From Pyronema omphalodes (taxonomy: Eukaryota; Ascomycota; Pezizomycetes; Pezizales; Pyronemataceae): a DNA stretch of 64,000 nucleotides. The translations under genes were made by a program, and so were the position numbers. Below the pieces are notes generated by a model. That model had not been told where the DNA came from. It did no database searches and saw only the letters and a list, made by a program, of their open reading frames with translations. The DNA lies in the NCBI GenBank assembly GCA_024516155.1, contig JAJJXM010000047.1, positions 186,001-250,000 on the forward strand, given 5' to 3'. Below, one piece after another: positions 32,916-44,311 of the stretch (position 1 is the stretch's first letter; every line of letters starts with the position of its first letter).

Positions 32916-34747
32916 TTAATCGCTTCGTTTATCATTGAGGGTGAATCCACTTGCAATCTTTGGAGCAATAGGGCTTCTCGGAGTGGAAGTAGATGAGGAG
33001 TGGTTTCGGATCTCGACAACTTTCTTGTCTGACCAACGAATCTTGTAAAGACCTCCACGCCAGGTAATAGGTCCGGGTATTAATGACCTAACCCAAACGT
33101 ATGATGCCAAACTCTCACGACCAACCCATTGGAAAAGCCACTCGAGTAGTGTCCTTCCCTTTCTGTCGGCGATGAAAGGAGGTGAGTTTTCGTCAACAAC
33201 TGTACTCCGGTATTGGTGAATAAAGTTGTAGATGTGTCTATCGAAAGCAGCCCAAACAAACATGGAACAAGCCCAGAAAGTCCAGAAGCTGCACCAAGAA
33301 GAACCGATATGTTTGCTCAGGAAAGGGAGGGTAGTAGCGGCGTAAGCTCCAACCATTGACATCGAAATCGACTCCGTTAAGCTCTCTGTTAATGACGCAA
33401 CTAGCTCAGTGTATTTCCTTACACTAATCCAGCGGATTCTTCTGGCGGTGTAATCCTGAATCGACATGTTTGAAAGCGGCTGGAAAACAATGTCTGGTGC
33501 CATTCCATGTTTTCCCCACTTCCGTTTACCCGTCAACTCTTCCTCCAAGGGGATTTTCCAGAGCTTAGTGGAGATCATGTGGTCCTCGCAAATATAGTCG
33601 GCAAAGTAGTCAAGTCCGGTAAACGCGCTTCCGTCTTGAGTTACCTCTTCAAGATGGCTACGACGGAATAGCTCCGACTTTCCAACAACACAGGGTCCTA
33701 ACCGAAGGGTATTGATTGCCGAGTAGAATTTTGCATGAGAGCTTGACAAGAAGTTTTCCTCGAAACGGCCTCCTCCGACGGAAATCCATCGGGACATCCA
33801 GCTCTTCTCGGTAACGGGGGATCCCTTGGTCAAAAGTGGGCTGCTGCTAACACCGGCGGATGAGGGGGGACGAGAAAGGTGTGCCTGGCGAGAGGTAATA
33901 TCGTAGGCGATAGGGAGGTGGTGCACAAGCTTGTATCCCGGTCTGCCATTGGTTCCCTCGAGCAACTCAACAGCGCGACGGAGGGTTCCAGGAGGCACCC
34001 AAACGTTACAGTCGAGAATCCAAACAATGTCGCTGCTAGCTTCACGGTAGGCCTTGCTGAGGTTGCGAATCTTGGGGTTAGGACCAACATCTTCCTCGCT
34101 GATTACAAGCTTCGCGTTGACGTTGGGGTATTGCTCAAGCGTGGACTTGATCACCGGGATCGAGGAATCGGTAGGCGACGCTACGCAGAAAACAAGCTCA
34201 TACTTGTTTCTAGGGTAGTCAAGGAGACAGGTAGAGGCCAAGCAAATATCAAGATTCGGGTCGCATCCTTTAATCGGTCGTAGAATCGTAACGGCGGGTA
34301 GACTGTCATCGGGGACAACTGAGGGTGGGGGTGGTTTTGCGTAGGTTCGTCGTCTAGAGACTGGTTGTCAGCGAGCTCGTCCGATGTTTGAAAAAAAAAA
34401 AAGTTTACACGTCTCGAAAGATTTGGATTGAACACGTACATCCAGCTGTAGCCCACCACAATCACAAACCATATCAGACAATACCAGATGAGAGCGACAT
34501 AGGATAGAAAGTGTGTAAAGTCCCATTCGGTGGCGAGCTGGTTGGCGTCGCTACCGGGCTTTGGCAGAGGGAAGGCTGATGCAAAAGCTGAGGAGGTCAT
34601 TCGGATAAACTGGTTGATGTTATTCGAGTGAGCAGGCGCGAGAAAGTAAGCGGCGGCGACGACAACAAGTAGAAATGAGAGCGCAGTCTCGCATTCGTAT
34701 TTCCGACTTCTCGACGTGAGGGTGGAAAGGAGGAGAAAGGAGGTCAT
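32916..34747 (-). CDS. gcs: Ceramide glucosyltransferase (glucosylceramide synthase, GT21)
   Basis: Two exons, 34747-34440 and 34353-32916, encode 581 residues. The 86-nt intron has donor GTACGT, branch GCTGAC and acceptor CTAG. The enzyme moves glucose from UDP-glucose to ceramide in Golgi/ER membranes. Visible family marks are LPAVTILRPIKGCDPNL (residues ~121-137), SSDIVWILDCNVW (~209-221, D1/D2 region), YICED (~356-360) and RRIRW (407-411), which corresponds to the (Q/R)XXRW motif. Hydrophobic segments lie at the N-terminus (~21-37 and ~75-100) and after residue ~430, as in other GCS proteins. A second ATG at 34600 would give 532 residues. The earlier ATG is used because it is the first in frame, but neither has a strong start context. 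A Ser-rich insertion at ~260-285 is variable in fungi. Confidence 0.93.
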
Positions 34748-36639
34748 AAAGTTGTTGGAGGGCAGCCAGTCCCCAACCTTGTGAAATTCTTCTAACCGTT
34801 TGTTAAAACGATCGTCGGACTCCGGAAGGGACAGACAAGCAATAGCGAGCCAGCAGAAATAGGAATAGGATAGGAAATGGGTAGGGAAAAAAACCGAGTT
34901 GAATCGACAGGGACGGCGAGAAAGATTAGGAAGGGAGCTGTGCGATGCAGGGCATAGTTAACTCGGTTTTAATCTAGCAACGCACGAGTAAATTGAATCA
35001 TTGCAACGCACAGGGCAGACGAAAGCTTGAATGAATAATTATGTATGTACAACGAATTAGAAAGGGCAAACAAATGGGGGTGGATTTTGGGGGGGGAATT
35101 GAAAAAATGCAATATGTAGTCAACGCGTGCGAGATGATGAGGAGTGCGACGCGCAAGAGTATCGGGCGAAGGAGAAAAAAAAAAAGGAAATATGGGCTGA
35201 GATACAGCCATTCAACGCCTCCAGACAGTTTGAGGCACTTTGGGGGTGAGAGGGGGGGGGGGGGGGGGGGGTCAGGCTCGATTGTTCGGTAGGCTCTCGA
35301 CCAGTCAGAGACAGCGGATGAGGGAGTTGGGAGCGGACGAGTTAGCCAGGATTGGGATTAGAATTGAAGTCAGAATTTGGGTGGCATCGGCAGGGGATCG
35401 TAATGGGTAGGGCCGTGGGCGGTTGTAGGTAGGGTAGGTGGGATGAGGCGAGGCGAGGCGATGAAGGCGGCGAAGGATGACGGGGGGGGGGGGGGTGTGT
35501 TTTGGGCTGATCGGAGTGATCGGGGTGATCGGGACGTTCGGGGTGGACGGCGGGGGGGAGGTATGGTGATTCGGGATGTAGAAGGAGCGGAGGGGGATTG
35601 CGGAGACGGAGGCAGACCGAGGAGAGGAAGCGAGGAGCGTCAGAAGCATCATAATCGGCACCAAGCCATAGAGACATCAGAAACAACCAACCAACCAGCA
35701 GCAACAAAAACTTCAAACATCAACAACAACAACCATCACCACCCACCACTCACCACCACCCGGAATTCTCCTTTGAGCCTCATTTCAGCCCCATCCATCT
35801 TGCACCTTCACCCAAAGCCCAACCATGCCCCCTCCCTCAAATGATGATGCGAGCCAGGGTCGCCAAGGGGCTACTCTTACCATAGTAACCATCCATCCAT
35901 ACATACAACGGGGGATGATGCTGCGATCCCTGAAGTTTGAACCGGCGGACAACCCCAGCTAGACCAGCACGGCACTGTCAGCCTGGCTGCCGACATCACC
36001 GCAGCCGCTAAAGACGAGAGTTCTAGCACGTTGCTGGTAGCGCAGACTGGGAGCGTGAACAGTCGAACTCTACATCATAGCATCGTCCATAGCATCGTCC
36101 ATAGCATCGTCTATAGTATCGGTGTATGTATAGTCACCACCATATGAAACCACGAACCGAAAAACACCTCACCACCACCGCTACTACTATGTATCACCAG
36201 AGACATATCAGTTTCAAAAAAAGAAAAGAAAGAAAAAAAAAATTTAAACACAAACACAAACACAAACACCGGCGCCCTACACTATGTATGTACGGATATG
36301 GCGTCTTATGAAATCATTCATTCATTCATTTTTTTTTTGAATATCCACCATATTAACAACGCCCATGTTGGATCTACACATCTATCTACACATCTACACA
36401 TCTATCTACCTCATAAATCTATCCAAACAGATGACAAGTAAAGTAAGCTTAGCTTAGCTTATCTTATCCTAGCTTAATAACCACTATCCCACTATTCCAC
36501 CATCTCAAAAACCATCGCAGATCACAATTACCACATGCAAAAGTAACGCAGCAGCAAAGTAACGCAGCATCAAACCCGCAAACCAGCACGGCAGCAGCAG
36601 CAGCAGCAGCAGTAGCAGCCACCTACATCTAACCCCTCT

Positions 36640-36712
36640 TTCTCTCTCTATCTCTATCTCTATCTCTATCTCTATCTCTATCTCTATCTCTATCTCTTTC
36701 TCTATCTTCCTC
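36640..36712. repeat. (TATCTC)n microsatellite
   Basis: Roughly ten copies of the hexamer TATCTC flanked by TCTCTCTC and TTTCTCTATC variants. Confidence 0.85.
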
Positions 36713-37247
36713 TCATTTTTTCTCCTCTCTATGATAAATAGTATACCCAAAAGAAAAAAAAAAAGAAAAAAAAAAAAAAAGAAAGAAAAGAAAAAAACCA
36801 CTACTACTGCTCGTGCCTACGTTTAGACCCCCCCCCCCCCCTCTTAAGCTCGACATGTGACAAGCGAAATACGAAATACGGATGATGCTGTGGCTTGGCT
36901 TAGCTTCAGGAGGAGGCTAGTAAAAAGTTAAGAGGCGAACTACAGAGAGGGGGGGGGGGGGGGACTATGAATTGGAAGCGAACTACAGAGAGGTGAGGTA
37001 TGATGATGATGATGATCAGGTGAGAGGAGAGGGGGAGGGGGGCTAAGAAGGAAGTGGAATTGGCAGGTCTTGTGATATGGTACATGTGTTGAGGAGGATA
37101 TGGATATGGAGATATGGAGATATGGATATATGGAGATGTGGATATATGGAGTGCTGTGTATGCGAAATTTTGGAAAAAAAAGTATATGGTGGCTAAGAAA
37201 GTATAGTTGAAACATACAGGTACAGGTACATATACATAGTTTCTGAT

Positions 37248-37335
37248 TCATCGTATCATCGTATCATCGTATCATCGTATCATCGTATCATCGTATCATC
37301 GTATCATCGTATCATCGTATCATCGTGTCATCGTG
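37248..37335. repeat. Octamer minisatellite (TCATCGTA)n
   Basis: About nine perfect TCATCGTA units followed by two TCATCGTG variants. Confidence 0.85.
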
Positions 37336-37848
37336 TCGCTTCGTCACTTCGTCCGAACTCGAAACTAAAACCAAAACCCAAAACCCCCAAAAAAAAGATC
37401 ACATTACATACACATGCCCGGAGTAATCGCACCTCTATACTCTCCTTTCCAACACAAAAAGATTACCATATCTACATCTCATTCCAAAGTTCCAAAGTTC
37501 TAAAGTCTCAAAAATCTCAAAAGTTTCAATACATAAGCACGATGAATAACGCGCACACCTGCGCATTGCAGTGCAGTGCGTTGCTTGGCATGCAGGGAAA
37601 GCGTCATATGTAGGAACACGATTACACGATTACACGTCAAAGACGCGAGATCTAGAGTACCACCATCCCCCAGCGTTGCAACCCGTGATCCTCAACATCA
37701 ACACCACCTCGGCCTCACACCTCGCACCTCGCAGCCACTGCTAGCATCACCCCATCACCAGCAACCCACTACCAGCACCAGCAGCACCCACCACCCACCA
37801 CCTACCACCACCACCAACCAACCAACCCCGCCCACCCCACCCCCAAAA

Positions 37849-38170
37849 ATGCCTCTAACAATCATCCGCACTCCGCCCTCAAAATCCAACTACGAAGCAC
37901 TATCAACCTTCCAAGCCGCAACTCCCGCTTCGTTTTCGACTCCGGTGCTGTATCATCATGAAGTTGGTGCTAGGGTTTTGGTTTCGCGCGAGCAGGCGGG
38001 GTTGATTCCGATTTTTGTTGCGGGGGATGGAGAGGGGGAGGGGAAAGATGGGGAGGGGGAACAGGAGATCACGGTTCAGGGAATTGAGCTTTGGGTTACT
38101 AATGAGTATGTTTTCTACCATATACCATTTACCATCTACCATCTACTATCTACCATCCATTCATCCCTCC

Positions 38171-38201
<31 letters not shown>

Positions 38202-38957
38202 TTCATTACCCCCCCCCCCCCCACTTTACTCCCAAAAGCTAACCCCCGACTCACCAGGAACATAATCCTCTACAACACACCTCTAAACATCGGCGCAATC
38301 ATCCCATACCTATCCCTAACACTCCACGCAGTAACCAACACCTCCCTGGGATCCGGAGTATACCTCCAGATCTCATTGACTCCGGAGATCTCGACCCATT
38401 CTAATAGCGATAATTATGATGACGAGGAACTTGTTGAGTTGACTTTGGTTCCGTCTGTTCCCTCTGCTACTGCCTGCGAGGATGACGAAAACAACGAGGG
38501 CACCAAGGGCAACGAAGAAAACAAGGGCAGCGAAGACAAAGACAACGAAAACAACGAAACCAGCCAACCCAGCCAACCCGCCGCCGCAACCGCAACCGCA
38601 ACACAAAAACAAACCACCCAAACCATTTTCCAATCGCTATCCCTCTGCACCTCTTTACACTCCTCCAACCTCAGTGACAACAGCGAAGACGAAGACCTCG
38701 ATAACGACGAGAAAATCATCTTTGAAGGCGATTCCGAGGGTGATGATGGGATTATGAGATTGCAAGGTTTCCCGAGTTTCCCGGGTCAGGGTGGTTGGAT
38801 TACCGCCGAAAATGTTGATCAGTTTCGTTTTGAGGATATGGAGGTTCATGTGCCGTTTGTGGGTTTGGGACAGGGAGCTGGCGTGGTTAGAAATAGGGAG
38901 GATGAGGAGGAGGAGGAGGAGCAGCGGGATGAAGCGAAGTGGAGGAGGGTTGAGTAG
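37849..38957 (+). CDS. LOT5: Lot5/ICln-like protein (Voldacs domain)
   Basis: Two exons, 37849-38105 and 38258-38957, encode 318 residues. The intron (donor GTATGT, branch GCTAACC, acceptor CACCAG) has the branch adenine about 17 nt from the acceptor. The N-terminus (MPLTIIRTPPSKSNYEALS) and the block QEITVQGIELWVTNE|NIILYNTP...IPYLSLTLHAV match the pleckstrin-like ICln/Lot5 fold: methylosome pICln in animals, Lot5 in yeast, regulator of volume decrease family. The second half is acidic and Glu/Asn/Thr-rich (residues ~135-200), then ENVDQFRFEDMEVHVPF and a terminal Glu run, as in ICln tails. ICln proteins chaperone Sm proteins for snRNP assembly; in fungi the role is inferred. The intron carries a (CAAG)n tract and a poly-C run. 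Confidence 0.82.
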
Positions 38958-40246
38958 GAAGGGATGGGGAATGAAGGGAAGGGGAAATGGGAAGGGGGGA
39001 AAAGTTTTGTTTTGAGATTTGTGAGATTGGGGAGATTAGAGACGGAATGGGAGGGAATAGGGAATATTTGGGATATTTATATAAGCAAATATCATTTTTA
39101 AATGCGCGAATTTGTGGATTTGTGACTTTATGGATAATGGATTTGTGGATTTGGAAAAATAGGTGAACAGATTAGGAAAATGGAAAAATGGAATAATGCA
39201 ATAATGGAATAATGGAATAAATCGGCACAGCTTAAAAAAATGAAGAAAAGAAAAGGTTGATTTTTTTTGTGGAGGCCTGGAGGCTACAGAATACAGAATA
39301 CAGAATACAGAATACAGAATACAGAATACAGAATACAGAATACAGAATACAGAATACAGAATACAGAATACAGAATACAGAATACAGAATACAGAATACA
39401 GAATACAGAATACAGAATACAGAATACAGAATACAGAATACAGAATACAGAATACAGAATACAGAATACAGAATACAGAATACAGAAACTTTAAACATAG
39501 AGAAGGGAAATTGAAAATAAAGGTTCTAACTCAGCTAGGAATTGTTGAGAATGTAGATGCTAGGAAATATGGAATACTGCAGATAACAGAATCCACACAG
39601 AATCCACACAGAATCCACACAGAATCCACACAGAATCCACTCCAGGGGTGCTAACGCAGGAGATATAAGATATAATGGAGATATAATGAAGAGACTGCAA
39701 AAAAGACACTGCAAAAGAGAGACTGGATAACTGATACTAGGACTAAGACTAGGACTAAGACTAAGACTAGGACTGATACTAAGACTAAGACTAGGACTAA
39801 GACTAAGATTGAGAAAAGAATGAAGAATGAAGAATGAAGGAAATGGAATTTGGATTAATGGAGGGTGGAGTAGGCTGTAGGCTGTAGGAAATAATAACGG
39901 CGGGGGAAATAACAACGGCGGGGGCAATAACAACGGCGGGGGAAAGAAATAAAGGGGAGAAGGAACAGGGAGAAGGAACGGGGAGAAAAATAATAGAGGA
40001 AAACAATAGAGGAAAACAAAGACAAACAAAGCAGACAGATCCACCATCCCAACATGGAGGATAAGATAACATAAGATAACATAACATACCAAAATACCAA
40101 CAAAAAAAAAGATGCTATGATAAAACTACAGTAACCGAAACTAAAACTTAATATATCAAATATCAAGTCCAAGAACCTCCAAGAACCTCCAAGAACCTCC
40201 AAGAACCTCCAAAGAAAAAGAAAAATCAATAAGCCCAACAACCTCC
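38958..40246. other. Convergent spacer with several tandem arrays
   Basis: Between the Lot5-like gene and the minus-strand membrane-protein gene. It contains a 29-unit heptamer array (39285-39487), an 11-bp CACAGAATCCA array near 39592-39645, GGACTAAGACTA-type repeats near 39738-39810, CGGCGGGGG-ATAACAA triplets near 39898-39945 and a CAAGAACCTC decamer array at about 40165-40212. No gene is seen. Confidence 0.65.
39285..39487. repeat. Heptamer minisatellite (TACAGAA)29
   Basis: 203 bp of TACAGAA repeated 29 times with no interruption that I can see. It is open in all frames because 7 is not a multiple of 3, but codes only for a repeat peptide. Confidence 0.95.
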
Positions 40247-42412
40247 TTAAACCTCCCTATCCCCAGCTTTACTATCCCCCTTCTCCATCTCTCTCCCCAT
40301 CTCCACACCCATCCCAACCCCCACCCCCACACCCGCCCTCTTAACAGCCGACAACCCGGGCAACCCAATAAACAACCCCAAAGGTAAAGCCGGCAACTCA
40401 GTCGAAGGCGGCGGGGACGTAGGTGATGGCGGGAATTCCGACGGCGGGATCAGTGGCGGTAAGGAGGCGAGGGAAGCTAGGGAAGATATTCGTGGTGGGG
40501 AAGGTAGTGGCGGTAGCTGGGGGAGCTGGGGTGGTGGGGGTATAGAAGACAAAGGAGGTAATGGAGGAGATATACAAGATGTACAAGTCGATACCCTTGG
40601 TCTTGTACTTGATATAACCGGCCGTGGAGTCAACGCCATCTCCTCCATCTCCATCATCTCCTCCATCTCCGTCATTTCCAAACTCAAAATCCGAGTTGCA
40701 GGTATCGGCGGAGTAGGAGGAGTTATAATCAAAGGTACCGATTTCGCTATCAAGTCCCCAGTGTCCTCTACTGTGATAGGGCTTGAGGGGGATGATTTCA
40801 AGGAAGGGGGGGATTTAGTTACAGTGACAGAACTTTGGGATGGTGCAGGAGAGAGTCCGGGCATTAGGTAGGAGTTTACAGAGGCTATTGATGAGGCTAC
40901 GGAATACACGGAGGCGGTATCGTCGTAGGCGGCTTTCATGGCGGGGGTTATTACTTCGTCGCTGGGGGAGGAGTCGTAGTGGTAGGGAAGGGAGTCGAAG
41001 ACGTCTTGTTCTAGGATTGGGATTTGGGATATTGGGGATATGGGGGGGTTGGTGGTGTTGTTTTTGGGTTTGGGGGGTGCGCTTAGGGTGAGGTTGGTTG
41101 ATGGGGTTGGGGATTTGGATTTGCTTTTGCTTTTGCCTTTGCCTTTGGAGGTAGATTTGGGCGTTGGGGATTTGAGCTTTTGGATATGGGAGAGGGGACG
41201 GGAGGTGGAGGATTTAGTGGCGAAGATGCTGGGCTGTGGGGAATGCGCTGTGGAATAGGTCGAGGAATATGGTGAGGAACTACCGGGCGGAGGAATCGTC
41301 ATGCCATCTGGACCATCTCCACGCCGGCGTTCGGGCCAGGTTGTATGTTTATCGTTTACCTCTGGTGTTGACCGGTTTGTTTCTGGGTATCCAAAGTTAT
41401 GATCGAAGCTCTTATCCAGCGTGGGTGAAGTTATAGGAACTGAAACCAGAGTCCCTGGATGTACGCCCATGTTTGGGGTGTTTAAAGTTACAAGCTGGGC
41501 CCAGTCGTAAGATTCCGGATCTTGAGGTTCAACCACAGGTGAAATTTGGGATGGAGGTTCAGTATCTTCAATGGTTGAGAAAATACTAATTCTTCTGTTG
41601 AATCTTTTTGAGATGCTGATGGACATTCGATCTGCGAAACTTCCTCCGCTTTTCTCGGTTTCTCTATTCTCTTGCCATGCACATTGCCTGATACCAGACT
41701 CGGTGTCGGAGCTGTTGCTTCTGGAGAAACGAGATTTTCGGTTGGTTATCATGGGTGTGTAACTTATGTGACGCTTCTTGGTTTCTTCTCCTTCATCTTT
41801 CCCTTGCTCTTTTCTTTCTTTCCAAAAACGATAAGCGAAAAAGATTATGACGAGTATTACTGCGACTCCAAGTATTGACATGCATACCGCAATTACTGGA
41901 TTGGTTTGGGCTGGGGATTTGTCGGGATTATCGTGGGACTGAGAATAAAATGGAGTCTCGCTGGAGGATTTGTCTGAGTAGGGTACGGGGTCGACGGAGG
42001 AGTGATTTGACCCGCCTGTAGGTAATTCAGGTACGATGCTGGGTGTAGAACTAGGTGTGATTGTTACGGCAGTAGATGTCGATACCTTGTGTCCTTCAAT
42101 CTCGGAGTTGTCTTTAATTGTATGGTGGCTGGATTCATTGCCATCAGGCTTTGGGACGGTTTCCTGCCTTTCCATGATACGTATTTCTCCCACCCCATTC
42201 TCATGGCCCTCCAATCCCTCATCCTTTATAACCATATTAGTTTTCAAATCTTTCCCAATATTTTGTCCCGTGGCTTCCTTGATGCTATTTGGCAAGGACG
42301 GATGGACGTCGGAAGCTTTCAATCGTGTCTTCCTCCATGATCCCCTGCTGATAACTGTGGAACTGGCTGAGTAGTTTCGCAAGGTATTAAGTTTAATGAT
42401 TGTAGCGTACAT
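40247..42412 (-). CDS. Single-pass membrane protein with a proline-rich cytoplasmic tail, function unknown
   Basis: A 721-residue open frame from ATG at 42412. There is a Ser/Thr-rich N-terminal part (residues ~1-170), one strong membrane segment (NPVIAVCMSILGVAVILVII, about 173-193) and a basic stop-transfer stretch (RFWKERKEQGK). A long disordered cytoplasmic part follows, with Ser/Lys repeats (KGKGKSKSKSKS), two MEEM blocks and extended polyproline. The layout resembles fungal Mid2/Wsc-like wall sensors and other type I 'SH3-ligand tail' proteins, but there is no cysteine-rich domain or clear signal peptide, so I give no function. The mRNA probably has a 5' UTR intron (GTAAGT near 42485 to TTCAG near 42437), because splicing there brings a stop just before the ATG. 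Confidence 0.65.
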   Translation of the reverse strand: MYATIIKLNTLRNYSASSTVISRGSWRKTRLKASDVHPSLPNSIKEATGQNIGKDLKTNMVIKDEGLEGHENGVGEIRIMERQETVPKPDGNESSHHTIKDNSEIEGHKVSTSTAVTITPSSTPSIVPELPTGGSNHSSVDPVPYSDKSSSETPFYSQSHDNPDKSPAQTNPVIAVCMSILGVAVILVIIFFAYRFWKERKEQGKDEGEETKKRHISYTPMITNRKSRFSRSNSSDTESGIRQCAWQENRETEKSGGSFADRMSISISKRFNRRISIFSTIEDTEPPSQISPVVEPQDPESYDWAQLVTLNTPNMGVHPGTLVSVPITSPTLDKSFDHNFGYPETNRSTPEVNDKHTTWPERRRGDGPDGMTIPPPGSSSPYSSTYSTAHSPQPSIFATKSSTSRPLSHIQKLKSPTPKSTSKGKGKSKSKSKSPTPSTNLTLSAPPKPKNNTTNPPISPISQIPILEQDVFDSLPYHYDSSPSDEVITPAMKAAYDDTASVYSVASSIASVNSYLMPGLSPAPSQSSVTVTKSPPSLKSSPSSPITVEDTGDLIAKSVPLIITPPTPPIPATRILSLEMTEMEEMMEMEEMALTPRPVISSTRPRVSTCTSCISPPLPPLSSIPPPPQLPQLPPLPSPPRISSLASLASLPPLIPPSEFPPSPTSPPPSTELPALPLGLFIGLPGLSAVKRAGVGVGVGMGVEMGREMEKGDSKAGDREV

Positions 42413-44311
42413 GGTGATCAAGATGTACTGAACTTCTTACTGTCAGCGGTCGAGGCAGCACCAGAGTGACGTGGATGAAGGACTTACTTAGGATAGGTAG
42501 AGTTTGATTATACAAAATTATAATTAAATGTAGAAGCCCAGAAGTAACGAAAGTTTGGTTAACGAAATAAAACAAATCAATTGTGGTAAAGAGTGTATCT
42601 ACAAAACAATATGGTAAAGACTGTTGAAGTGATGGGATGGCATCATTACGACACCGGATGAAGAGGCAGAAATTGGAGAGTGGGCACAGTAAATATAATA
42701 TTCTTTCAAGTTTTTTAAACAAGGTATCGCATTTCAATGAGATGTAAGGAGGTTTTGTTTTGCAAGCTATATTCCAGAAGCATACGAAATAAAGTGTCAT
42801 TCTGGGGGGGCGGTATGAGTGTATCACGAGAGGAGTGAAGTAAGAACCAAATTGTTTTCAGGGCCGTAAAAAAAAGCCAAACCTGGCACCTAGAAATATC
42901 TCCCCTTGCCTTCAAAGTTCAACGTCAATATTTCTCAGTTCCTGCCAAGCCTTTCTCGCTAAAGCCAATCCAATCCATCTCCCCATCAACGTCACTGTCA
43001 ACTGAATTTATATCACGTGAATATTCTGGCCAGCTTCTAGAAAAGATTAGACGAATATGTATGCAACATAACTCTAACGAAATCAAGGCCGGGGACGGGT
43101 ATCGACGCAAGGTAATCATGATCGAGAAACGTCAACAGACACATGGACTGGACGGACACATGCTAGATTAGATTCGCACAAGACCGTGGCGTCTCGTCCA
43201 TAAAGTCGGGACGAACAGATGCAGTTAGCATCACCGGACGCGGGAATAAACCATCGCCACTACTATCAAACTGCCGATGCTTCCGAAGATTGGATGAAAA
43301 GGCTCGAGTGAGACGGAGCCGATGCTGCAAGTTCCGCGGTACAAGCGGAACAATAGGAACACCGTACACCATAGGTCCCGGGATCTCGGAATAACGCTAA
43401 GGGACTGCAGGCAGCAGCAGCAGCAGCAGCAGCAGCAGAGATAAACCAAGCTGATCCGGATCGGCAATCTGGCCTCAAACTGACGGGTTCTGGAAGGGGT
43501 TGACGTTACGGGTTAGTTCACGATGCATTGAATTTATGGTACACCATATGATTATTGATTATTGAGACGACCAGCAGACAATCAGACAGCCCAGATGTTT
43601 GGGTGTCATGCGGATGGTGCCAGAATTCCTCTGGTGTATTTTAAAGATGTAGATTAGGTTATAACTGGAGGGTTGGAATTTTGCCCGATTGGCCAAAGCT
43701 CTCCAGAAGCTCAAGATCCCCTTGCACACTGCTCCGTCTCGAGCTCAATCCCAAAGCAAGGGGTATCGTATCTTTTCCTTAGCTCTTACAGCGCTCGCAC
43801 CTCAAACAAACGTCATTAAACTCGGCTACCCAAACTCTATCGGATAGCTTCTCGGATCAATTTATTTTGCGCATTTTATCTTTCCCTCGCTTCTAAATGT
43901 TCCTCTGCCCCGATGTACCTTTTTTCCGCAACCGAATGTGAGGAGCCTCGGCATGAAGTCAAATGCGGGAGACTGTTAATTAATTTATGCATATTTGCCT
44001 GATGTTATTTCCCCGGATTCTGAAAGAATTAATTTGTGAAATGCACCAGATTGATATCATGTTTTCTTTGCAAACCCGATCAACCCCAAGTCCATTAGAA
44101 TGAGCGTTTCAAAACCAAAACATTATTACAAATATCAACAAATATCAGACAAAATATCTTCAGACTGTCAAATGAAAATTTCAAACTCCCAAAAGTGAAA
44201 GTGAATCCCACCTCTGTACATAGCTCACGCCTTAATGTTTGCATGGGTGATACACCATGATTCGGCTTGGCTTCCCTTCCTGTGCCGACGTCATGCGAAC
44301 TTTCTGCATCC
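42413..44311. other. Divergent intergenic region
   Basis: About 1.9 kb between a minus-strand and a plus-strand gene, holding both promoters and a likely 5' UTR intron near 42437-42485. A (CAG)n tract lies at about 43408-43438. Small open frames on the minus strand have no recognised features. Confidence 0.55.

Larger units (their letters stand above)
34748..37848. other. Long repeat-rich spacer between divergent genes
   Basis: About 3.1 kb between the minus-strand glucosylceramide synthase and the plus-strand Lot5-like gene. It carries their promoters. It contains a ~20-nt poly-G run near 35250-35270, GC-skewed DNA at 35400-35640, a TATCTC hexamer tract at about 36640-36710, poly-C and poly-G runs near 36828-36842 and 36949-36963, and an octamer array at 37248-37335. 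Open frames of 100-230 codons here run through repeats or are 5' UTR extensions; I call none. Confidence 0.6.

Noticed and set aside
35342..35844. Overlapping 120-130-codon frames on both strands
   Set aside because: GC-skewed repeat DNA; the minus frame starts on TTG and the plus frame runs through poly-G. No consistent coding signal.
37576..37848. In-frame extension upstream of the Lot5-like ATG
   Set aside because: Pro/Thr/His-rich leader sequence with CACC repeats; the family N-terminus begins at MPLTIIRTPP, so this is 5' UTR.
39232..39514. Repeat-peptide open frames on both strands
   Set aside because: Produced by the 29-copy heptamer, which stays open in every frame.
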